Shown in pieces: positions 7,774-14,163 of a stretch of 64,000 bases of DNA; the stretch's first letter is position 1; the number at the start of each line of letters is the position of its first letter. The DNA comes from Thermotoga caldifontis AZM44c09 (GTDB lineage: Bacteria; Thermotogota; Thermotogae; Thermotogales; DSM-5069). The notes below the pieces were generated by a model. That model saw nothing but the letters and a program-made list of their open reading frames with translations. It did no database searches and had not been told where the DNA came from. Position numbers and translations under genes: made by a program. The DNA lies in contig NZ_AP014509.1 in NCBI RefSeq assembly GCF_000828655.1, positions 372,001 through 436,000 of the forward strand, written 5' to 3'.

Positions 7774-8586
7774 TCAACCTTTCAGCCCTCCGCTCGATAG
7801 ACCCCTTATGATGTATTTCTGAAATCCCAGCGTGATGGCGAACACGGGAATGAGCATGATCGTCGCACCTACAGAAAGCTGTCCCCACAATGGCGCGTAT
7901 TGGCCCAGAAAGGCGTTCACAACGATAGGAGCGGTTTTTGATCTTGGCCCGCTCAAAACCAGAGCGTAGAGGAACTCGTTCCAGGACATCAGGAACGCGA
8001 AAACTGCTGCCACCACGATGCCGGGTGCTGCGAGCGGGAAGAATATCCTCCAGTAGATCGAAAAAGGTTTGCAACCGTCCACCCTTGCGGCTTCTTCGTA
8101 CTCTTTTGGTATGCTCGCGAAGAAGGGTAAGAGGAGCGCTATCACGTAGGGTAGATTGAAGCTTGTGTGTGCCACTGCAAGTCCCATCACCGTGTCTTTC
8201 AGCCCAAGGTTTCTGAAAAGGATGTAGAAAGGAAGGGCAAGGGTGATCTGAGGAATCATTCTCAGCATCAGGATAAGAAATATCAAGAACGTGTTTATTC
8301 TGAAACGGAACCTTACCAGTCCAAAGGAAGCCATCGAACCGAAGAACACCGACACGGCCATGGAACTGGTCGCGACGATCAGCGAGTTCTTCAGCGCGAG
8401 ACGAAAGTCTGAATTCTCAAACACTGCTCTGTAACTTTTCAACGTCGGTTTGAAGTAAAAAGGCCCCCTGGCCCAGATGTCTATGTCCCTTTTGAAGCTG
8501 TTCGTTATCACGACTCCTATCGGCACCAATTCGATGGCCACCAGGATCAGGCACAAAATCAGCCTCAGGGACTTTGCTTTTTTCAC
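7774..8586 (-). CDS. Sugar ABC transporter permease, MalG type
   Basis: A 270-residue inner-membrane protein of the CUT1 sugar importer family with about six membrane segments. The cytoplasmic EAA loop that contacts the ATPase is clear: PKEYEEAARVDGCKPFSIYW followed by RIFFPLAAPG. The end GLSSGGLKG is typical of MalG-type permeases. It starts with GTG in a GTGA overlap with the end of the first permease gene, after GGGGTGA. It works with the permease and binding protein encoded just upstream. No ATPase gene lies in the operon, so a shared MsmX-like ATPase elsewhere is likely. Context suggests uptake of sulfoquinovose or sulfoquinovosyl glycerol. Confidence 0.93.
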   Translation of the reverse strand: MKKAKSLRLILCLILVAIELVPIGVVITNSFKRDIDIWARGPFYFKPTLKSYRAVFENSDFRLALKNSLIVATSSMAVSVFFGSMASFGLVRFRFRINTFLIFLILMLRMIPQITLALPFYILFRNLGLKDTVMGLAVAHTSFNLPYVIALLLPFFASIPKEYEEAARVDGCKPFSIYWRIFFPLAAPGIVVAAVFAFLMSWNEFLYALVLSGPRSKTAPIVVNAFLGQYAPLWGQLSVGATIMLIPVFAITLGFQKYIIRGLSSGGLKG

Positions 8587-9479
8587 GACACTTCACCCCT
8601 GAAACTCACTCTGACCAGGTAGAACGAGAGTGCGAGAGAAACTGCCAGGAGGAAGACCGAAGCAGCCGAGGCGTAGGCCACCTTTCCGAATTCGAAGGCC
8701 TGCTTGTGGATGTACAGAGGAAGCAGGAGCGTCGCGTTCGCAGGTCCCCCATAGGTCATCACATACACTTCGGAGAAGATCCTCAGAGCGTCGATCATCC
8801 TCAAGAGCACCGCCATCGTCATCACCGGTCTCAAGAGCGGAAAGATGATGTGAAAGACCCGTTGCCAGAATTTCGCGCCGTCGATCTGTGCTGCTTCCAG
8901 ATACTCGCTCGGAAGTGAAGACAGGCCGGCGTAGATGATCATGAACATGAACGGCCACATGCGCCAGATATCCTGCAGCACGACAGTCACGAAGGCGTAT
9001 TTCGTGTCTGCGAGCCAGGCTTTCGGACCGAGAGAAATGGAGTTGAAAAAGCTCGCCAGAAGACCGTATCCAGGCTGCAGCATCAACCTCCAGGTCAATC
9101 CAGACACGACAGGCAGAATGAAGACAGGAAGCATGAGCAACGATCTGAGCAACCTACACAGGGGAAAATCTTTCAAGAAGAGAAGGGCCACCAGAAAACC
9201 AACAAACAGTTCGAGAGGGATCGCGAACGCCATGAAGCTCAGCTGAAGCTTCAGAGAATGCCAGAAAAGCTTGTCCGATACGACGTTAGAGTAGTTCGAG
9301 AAACCGACGAATTTCGGTGCGCGCAGATAGAGGAGTGTCCTGTCTGTGAAAGAGAGATACAGCGAGAAGATGACAGGATAGATCGAGACGGCGAAGATGA
9401 CGATTAGGGCCGGAAAAACAAACAAGAAGAGAGGGCCGAGCCCCCTCTTCTTAATAGCCGTACTTCTTGAGAAGCTCAT
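8583..9479 (-). CDS. Sugar ABC transporter permease, MalF type
   Basis: A 298-residue CUT1 permease with a cytoplasmic N-terminus (TAIKKRGLGPL), membrane segments from about residue 17, and the EAA loop LPSEYLEAAQIDGAKFWQRV followed by FHIIFPLLRP. The motif VYVMTYGGPANAT is typical of MalF-like subunits. As drawn, the gene starts at ATG 9479, overlapping the end of the binding-protein gene by 29 bases. A strong hairpin (9424-9452) covers codons 10-19, so an alternative start at the in-frame TTG beyond the hairpin cannot be excluded. It forms the transmembrane channel with the MalG-type subunit that follows. Confidence 0.9.
   Translation of the reverse strand: MSFSRSTAIKKRGLGPLFLFVFPALIVIFAVSIYPVIFSLYLSFTDRTLLYLRAPKFVGFSNYSNVVSDKLFWHSLKLQLSFMAFAIPLELFVGFLVALLFLKDFPLCRLLRSLLMLPVFILPVVSGLTWRLMLQPGYGLLASFFNSISLGPKAWLADTKYAFVTVVLQDIWRMWPFMFMIIYAGLSSLPSEYLEAAQIDGAKFWQRVFHIIFPLLRPVMTMAVLLRMIDALRIFSEVYVMTYGGPANATLLLPLYIHKQAFEFGKVAYASAASVFLLAVSLALSFYLVRVSFRGEVS
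9424..9452 (-). terminator. Hairpin with T-rich tail between binding-protein and permease genes (attenuator)
   Basis: Arms at 9424-9436 and 9440-9452 form a 13-pair stem with one A/C mismatch and a 3-base loop. On the minus strand the stem is followed by GTTTGTTTTTCC. It overlaps the stop codon of the binding-protein gene and the start of the permease frame. It looks like a partial terminator or 3' mRNA stabiliser that gives the binding protein more expression than the permeases. Confidence 0.65.
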
Positions 9480-10722
9480 TGATCTCTCTCGCCATCCTGT
9501 CCACAGCTTCCTCGGGAGTCATCCGGTTGGAGATGGCGTTCAGCCAGTGCGTCCTTATGATGCTCGAAACCTCAGGATAGTGTTCGAATCTGGGCCTTTC
9601 CACCGCGTACTGCAACGATCTGTAAATGCCGGCGAACCACGGTCTGTCTTTGAGAAATTCTGGATCCTTGAGCAAGGATTCGCGTGCGGGTGTGAGACCC
9701 TTCGGTATGAGCTTCTTTCCCGTCTCGATGGACATCCACCAGTAGGCGAACTCCGCAGCTGCCTGCTTCTCCTTTGCGGCCTTCGGTATTGCGACGATCC
9801 AGGCACCCCTGATCGCGGCCTTCCCCGCGGGACCGGCCGGTGGCTCTGTGTACTCTATCTTGCCGTACACCAGAGACTTTTCAGGGTTTTCGAGATCCGG
9901 TATGAGTGCAGGCCAGTTGAACATGGAAAAGACCTTTCCGCTGGAGAAGGCAGCCATCCTCTCCGCGTGTCCCATATCAAGGGCGCCTTCCGGGGCATAC
10001 TTGAGCAACTCTTTGTAGAAGTTGATCGCCTGTATGGCCTTGTCTTTGTCGAGGGCGACTTTGTAACCGGTCTCGTCAACCTGCAGGACCTTGGTGCCGA
10101 AACTTTCGAACATCCAAATGGCTTCGCAGGTCGCACCCTCGGTCGGTTTTGTGAACGGTGCCCAGCCGTATATGCCTTTCTTCGCCAGGAACTTCGACAT
10201 GTCCAGCAGTTCGTTCAGCGTCTGAGGAACACGCATCTCGTAACCGTACTCTGCTTTGAACTCATCTTTGTACTTTTCGATGATGTCTTTCCTCGTCAGC
10301 CAGACGTAGATGTTCGCGTTCACCGGTAAGCCGAGGAACACACCTTTCCACTGACCTGCAGCGAAAGCCAGAGGCATGATGTCGTTCATGTCTGGCCTGG
10401 GGTAGACCCTCGTCTCGGGCCATTGATCGAACGGCAACAGTAGCGGTCCGACCATCGGGATGTTGGGTTCATCCACGGCCACCAGATCGTAATCTGCGCT
10501 CTGTGCCGTGATGCTCATCAGGGTTTTTTGAAGCAACGTTCCGCTCGGAACCAGTTCGAGGTTCACTTTGATGCCAGTTTGCTTTTCAAAATCGGGAAGT
10601 CCAGCCTTCAGAGCTTGGGTCAGAGCATCGTCCCACAGAAGCACGTTGATCGTGGTCTTGTACACTGCTGAGAGTGAGAGAACACTTACTAGCGCGAGGC
10701 AGAATACCAGCAACCTCTTCAT
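9451..10722 (-). CDS. Extracellular sugar-binding protein of ABC importer (CUT1)
   Basis: A 423-residue substrate-binding protein of the family 1 extracellular solute-binding proteins. It has an N-terminal Sec signal (MKRLLVFCLALVSVLSLSA), then TTINVLLWDDALTQALK and GLPDFEKQTGIKVNLELVP, the usual start of the first lobe. Later motifs such as GLPVNANIYVWLTRKDI and AAAEFAYWWMSIETGKKLIP are typical. ATG 10722 with GGGGGAGTTGT upstream is chosen; the frame continues to 10806 but that part contains the promoter and operator. It is the first gene of the operon. By context it captures a sulfoquinovoside outside the membrane; the sugar cannot be read from the sequence. Confidence 0.92.
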   Translation of the reverse strand: MKRLLVFCLALVSVLSLSAVYKTTINVLLWDDALTQALKAGLPDFEKQTGIKVNLELVPSGTLLQKTLMSITAQSADYDLVAVDEPNIPMVGPLLLPFDQWPETRVYPRPDMNDIMPLAFAAGQWKGVFLGLPVNANIYVWLTRKDIIEKYKDEFKAEYGYEMRVPQTLNELLDMSKFLAKKGIYGWAPFTKPTEGATCEAIWMFESFGTKVLQVDETGYKVALDKDKAIQAINFYKELLKYAPEGALDMGHAERMAAFSSGKVFSMFNWPALIPDLENPEKSLVYGKIEYTEPPAGPAGKAAIRGAWIVAIPKAAKEKQAAAEFAYWWMSIETGKKLIPKGLTPARESLLKDPEFLKDRPWFAGIYRSLQYAVERPRFEHYPEVSSIIRTHWLNAISNRMTPEEAVDRMAREINELLKKYGY

Positions 10723-10737
10723 ACAACTCCCCCATGA

Positions 10738-10755
10738 TGTGGTAACGTTACCACA
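10738..10755. promoter_or_regulatory. LacI-type operator, perfect 18-bp palindrome
   Basis: TGTGGTAACGTTACCACA is a perfect inverted repeat with the central CG typical of LacI/GalR operators. It lies just downstream of the -10 box and 16 bases upstream of the binding-protein start, where a bound repressor would block transcription. The LacI gene at 1-824 is the obvious candidate regulator. Confidence 0.85.
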
Positions 10756-10756
10756 C

Positions 10757-10787
10757 ATATTAGAACGCAGTTTCCATTTTTTGTCAA
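10757..10787 (-). promoter_or_regulatory. Sigma-70-type promoter of the sulfoglycolysis-type operon
   Basis: On the minus strand TTGACA (10787-10782) is followed after 17 bases by TCTAAT (10764-10759); TAATAT at 10762-10757 is an overlapping alternative. The start point would fall on or next to the operator. Confidence 0.75.
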
Positions 10788-10797
10788 GATGAAACAC

Positions 10798-10828
10798 CAA
10801 AAACAAAGGGCCCCATCACGGGGCCCTT
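10798..10828 (-). terminator. Rho-independent terminator upstream of the operon
   Basis: AAGGGCCCC and GGGGCCCTT pair at 10806-10814 and 10820-10828 around a short loop. On the minus strand the stem is followed by TGTTTTTGG. It ends minus-strand transcripts coming from the symporter region and insulates the next operon, whose promoter lies immediately downstream. Confidence 0.75.
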
Positions 10829-10862
10829 CATCCTGTGTGGAACACCTTATTTATTTTTTACT

Positions 10863-11045
10863 TCAGAACCTTCCCGCACCACGTTCGCCAGCTCGATACA
10901 ACCGTTCTACGATCTTTAAAGATTGGTACAGTGCCAACGTTTGTTTTCTCTCTTCACCAACAAGATAAACGTTTCTTGAGCTCATCACGTGTCCATCGAT
11001 TTCCATGACGATGGGACATTCTATGACTTTCAACTCTTGATCCAC
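10863..11045 (-). pseudogene. panC fragment (pantothenate synthetase relic)
   Basis: This 60-codon frame matches the internal part of the intact panC at 23879-24721. Shared runs include [31 protein letters not shown] and LYRAGER, and the DNA is also very similar. It covers only about one fifth of PanC, lacks the HxGH nucleotide-binding start and ends without the C-terminal domain, so it cannot be a working enzyme. It is probably a leftover of a duplication or a rearrangement that moved panC. Confidence 0.85.
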
Positions 11046-11225
11046 TCACACTTCAGCTGTGACAGCATCGTAGAGCGTTTCCAATGGTTCAAGCCAAGCA
11101 AAGTACGAGCCAAACCACCACTTACCTCTGTGGCTTTCTGGGAACGTTCCCCACTTGTTAGATACGAAGGATTTCTTTGAGAGCGTGTAACGGTACACTG
11201 AATCGACTGTGTCAATAAGCATCAT
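11046..11225 (-). CDS. Small unrecognised ORF coupled to the symporter gene
   Basis: This 59-residue frame begins MMLIDTVDSVYRYTLSKKSF and ends WLEPLETLYDAVTAEV. Its ATG overlaps the symporter stop codon in an ATGA arrangement, which is typical of translational coupling. It is not recognised. The composition (aromatic-rich middle, KWWFGSYFAWL) looks protein-like rather than random. It could be a real small protein, or the C-terminal relic of a lost gene, since a panC relic follows directly. Confidence 0.35.
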   Translation of the reverse strand: MMLIDTVDSVYRYTLSKKSFVSNKWGTFPESHRGKWWFGSYFAWLEPLETLYDAVTAEV

Positions 11226-12415
11226 GCTTTCTCCGAGCGGTGGATCACCAGCGCGCCCACCATGTCGCCCGTGACGTTCACACAGGTTCTTCCCATGTCC
11301 AGGATCCTGTCGATACCAGCGATCAAGGCGATACCTTCCATGGGAAGACCCACAGACGTGAGCACCATCGTGAGCATGATCAAACCTGCGCCTGGTACAC
11401 CGGCTGTACCTATGGACGCCAAGGTGGCCGTGAGCACGATCAAAAGCTGTTGCGAAAAGTTCAGCGATATTCCAAAAATCTGCGCGACGAACAGGGCACA
11501 TATACCTTGATACAGCGCCGTGCCATCCATGTTTATCGTTGCACCGAGGGGCAAGACGAAACTGCTTATCGATTTTGGAACGTTCAGTTCTTTCTCGGTC
11601 ACTTCCATCGTCACCGGTAGCGTTGCGGAACTGCTGCAGGTTGTGAAGGCGACCAGCATCGCCGGTGCAACCTTTCTGAAGAATTCACCCGGGCTCATCT
11701 TACCCAAACCCTTCACCAACAGTGAATAGACCAAGCCGGCGTGGATCGCGAGTCCTATGTAGAGTGCGATTATGAGTTTCAGCATCGGAAGGAGCGCCTT
11801 TGCACCGTGCGTTGCCACGACCGGAACGATCAGCGCGAACACGCCGATCGGCGCGTACCACATGATGATGCGAACGATCTTGTAGCTCACTTCAGCCAAG
11901 CCATCGAAGAAGTTGAGCAAAACCTTCGCTCTTTCTCCCACCAACGTGATGCCGATACCCACGAAGATCGCGAACACGATTATCTGGAGCATGTTCGCAT
12001 CGACCATCGCCTTGATGGGGTTGGTGGGCACCAGGTTCAAAAGAACATCCACCAGTGAGGGCGGTTTGGCAGCAGTCACTTTCGCGTCGGACGGAAGCGT
12101 CAGACCTGAGCCGGGTTGCATCAGATTTCCCATGATCAATCCTATGGTGACAGCCAACGCTGTGGTCAGAAGATAGTACGCGATGGTTTTAGCTCCCAAT
12201 CTGCCAAGCTTTCTGACGTTCTCAACGCTCGCCGTACCGACCACAAGAGAGGCGAGCACCAAGGGCACAATGATCATTCTGATGAGGTTTAAAAACAGAT
12301 CTCCAAACGGTTTGATGTAGCTCTGTGCGAATTTTGGAAAAGGTTGAAGGATCAAGCCAACAACCACTCCGACCAGTAAACCCACCAAGATCCTTGAGGT
12401 TATACCTAACTTCAT
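11222..12415 (-). CDS. Dicarboxylate/amino acid:cation symporter (GltP/DctA family)
   Basis: A 397-residue membrane transporter of the DAACS family (SLC1-like fold), which imports glutamate, aspartate or C4-dicarboxylates with H+ or Na+. Family hallmarks are the re-entrant serine-rich loop CSSSATLPVT, the NMDGTALYQG motif, and the C-terminal MGRTCVNVTGDMVGALV, where Asp and Asn would bind substrate and cation. The RTCVNVTGD form of the last motif is the usual one. It is followed by the panC relic and a minus-strand terminator, and is preceded by the terminator of the protease gene, so it is probably a single transcription unit. Substrate choice between glutamate and dicarboxylates is not decided. 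Confidence 0.93.
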   Translation of the reverse strand: MKLGITSRILVGLLVGVVVGLILQPFPKFAQSYIKPFGDLFLNLIRMIIVPLVLASLVVGTASVENVRKLGRLGAKTIAYYLLTTALAVTIGLIMGNLMQPGSGLTLPSDAKVTAAKPPSLVDVLLNLVPTNPIKAMVDANMLQIIVFAIFVGIGITLVGERAKVLLNFFDGLAEVSYKIVRIIMWYAPIGVFALIVPVVATHGAKALLPMLKLIIALYIGLAIHAGLVYSLLVKGLGKMSPGEFFRKVAPAMLVAFTTCSSSATLPVTMEVTEKELNVPKSISSFVLPLGATINMDGTALYQGICALFVAQIFGISLNFSQQLLIVLTATLASIGTAGVPGAGLIMLTMVLTSVGLPMEGIALIAGIDRILDMGRTCVNVTGDMVGALVIHRSEKA

Positions 12416-12440
12416 GCCGTCTATCCCTCCTTAAGTGAAT

Positions 12441-12472
12441 TATAAAAAAATGGAGGGGGTGATCCCCTCCAT
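12441..12472 (-). terminator. Rho-independent terminator after the subtilisin gene
   Basis: ATGGAGGGG and CCCCTCCAT pair at 12450-12458 and 12464-12472. The minus strand continues TTTTTTTATA, a good termination tail. It ends the transcript of the two lipoprotein genes to the right. Confidence 0.85.
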
Positions 12473-12493
12473 CAGAAGACCAGTTATGCAAGA

Positions 12494-14149
12494 TTAGAAT
12501 TCGAAGATTTCGATGAAATTGTTGTCTCCATTGTAAACTGTTATCTTTCTGTGTTTGGTTTTCTGCATGGACACAGGCATTTCCAAATAAGCTGCATCTC
12601 CAAAGGCCATATACACATCGTAGGTGCCAGGCTCGATCCCAACGAAGGGTAGGAAGCCGGCATCGTCTGATTTTCCGTAATACACAGGCACAGTTTCGTT
12701 TTCTGGGTACATCGTTACGTAGACCTGCGGAGCTCCGAGCAATTCTCCTTCGATGTTCACATAGAACTTGAAATAAACATTTGCGCCTTTGTCAGACGGT
12801 AAGGGCTGTGTCAACGCCTTAAGCGCATTCACCCTGCCCCATCCGCTGTCATGGTCAAAACCGGGCGCCATGATGTCGTCCGCCGTCGCAGCAACATGTT
12901 TCCTGATCTGATAGACTGTGTAATCCACTCCTTCTTCGTCCAGTTTCTCAAGCAGCAAAGCCACCAAGCCAGAAACATGCGGGGTTGCCATGCTCGTTCC
13001 ACCGTAGAAGGCGTACGGATTTTCACCGTCGAAGAATTCGTCAGTGTCCCATAATGGCACAGTGGAAAGGATCGTGTAATCACCAGGTGCAGCAACCGTG
13101 ACCCACCTACCGCGTGTGGAGAAATGGGTGATACCATCGACCGCGGTGCTCGCAGCAACGTTTATAACTCCAGGATGACATGATGGGTAATGAATTTCAT
13201 CTACATGGCCGTTACCAGCAGAAGCAACGACAACACCTCCAGACCAGATGACGTACGCGATTGTATGGGCCAACGTTATTGAATAGCCTTTTCCGCCCCA
13301 GCTGTTTGAAAACACCCTTGCACCGTTTTCTAACGCCCACAAAAACCCTTCTGCAACATAATCGTCGCCTATGTATCCATCTTCATCAAATATCACTATC
13401 GGCATGATCTTGGCGTTTGGAGCCACACCGACAACACCAATTCCATCCTTCTTTGCAGCTATTGTTCCAGCAACGTGAGTTCCATGAGCGCCACCGAAAG
13501 AACTGTCTGAATCTGGTGGCAAAGTTTCACCTGTCGAAGGTCTGTAGCCCTCGACAAGCTGGCCCTGTAAATCCGGATGAGTACCATCCACACCCGTATC
13601 TATCACCGCAACTATGATTCCTTCACCTGTGTAACCGAGTTCCCACGCTTCGGGCGCTTTCACTTTTCTTATACCCCAGAGCCATTTCCAGAACTCTTCT
13701 TCCTCTTCGACAGTGATCGCTTTTGTCTTCAATGTAGATTCGAGCAGGTCCTTGGCATTGTCGTTCTTGACAGGTTCTATCAGGTATCTTTTGTAGCTCG
13801 GTTCGACGTAACTTATCTTTTCTCTCAGATCAGCGTTCTTTTTGAGCTCCTCCATGATCTCTGTTCTGATCTGTGAGTAAGGCAAAGACGTTTTGAAACT
13901 TATCGCGTTGATCTCTTCAAGATCTGCCCTAACCGTTGCCGTGGGGTCTATCTTGCTGACAAGGTCTATGGCATCCTGTTTATTGGCTTTGTATCCAACT
14001 ATGACGATGCCTTCCATGATCTCTGCGTCTTCATCGATGGGAACCACGATGTTTTCAATGTTCGAATTCGGCGACGTGTTCTGATTGATCATACAGCTTG
14101 AGAGTGCAAGAAGAAGGACAGCTAACACAAACATCAATATCTTTTTCAT
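12494..14149 (-). CDS. Subtilisin-like serine protease (S8), lipoprotein
   Basis: A 551-residue secreted protease. The lipoprotein signal peptide ends at ALSSC (Cys19), so it is likely anchored on the membrane surface. Residues about 45-125 resemble an inhibitor I9 propeptide (GIVIVGYKANKQDAIDLV). The catalytic triad is Asp184 (VIDTGVDGTHPDL), His222 (AHGTHVAGT) and Ser386 (GGTSMATPHVSG), with oxyanion Asn313 (SAGNGH). A C-terminal beta-sandwich from about 465 resembles a carboxypeptidase regulatory-like domain. ATG 14149 is preceded by AAGGGGGGAAGAAG; a GTG at 14167 overlaps the neighbour stop and is less likely. It is co-transcribed with the fibronectin-type lipoprotein gene upstream. Confidence 0.95.
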   Translation of the reverse strand: MKKILMFVLAVLLLALSSCMINQNTSPNSNIENIVVPIDEDAEIMEGIVIVGYKANKQDAIDLVSKIDPTATVRADLEEINAISFKTSLPYSQIRTEIMEELKKNADLREKISYVEPSYKRYLIEPVKNDNAKDLLESTLKTKAITVEEEEEFWKWLWGIRKVKAPEAWELGYTGEGIIVAVIDTGVDGTHPDLQGQLVEGYRPSTGETLPPDSDSSFGGAHGTHVAGTIAAKKDGIGVVGVAPNAKIMPIVIFDEDGYIGDDYVAEGFLWALENGARVFSNSWGGKGYSITLAHTIAYVIWSGGVVVASAGNGHVDEIHYPSCHPGVINVAASTAVDGITHFSTRGRWVTVAAPGDYTILSTVPLWDTDEFFDGENPYAFYGGTSMATPHVSGLVALLLEKLDEEGVDYTVYQIRKHVAATADDIMAPGFDHDSGWGRVNALKALTQPLPSDKGANVYFKFYVNIEGELLGAPQVYVTMYPENETVPVYYGKSDDAGFLPFVGIEPGTYDVYMAFGDAAYLEMPVSMQKTKHRKITVYNGDNNFIEIFEF

Positions 14150-14163
14150 CTTCTTCCCCCCTT

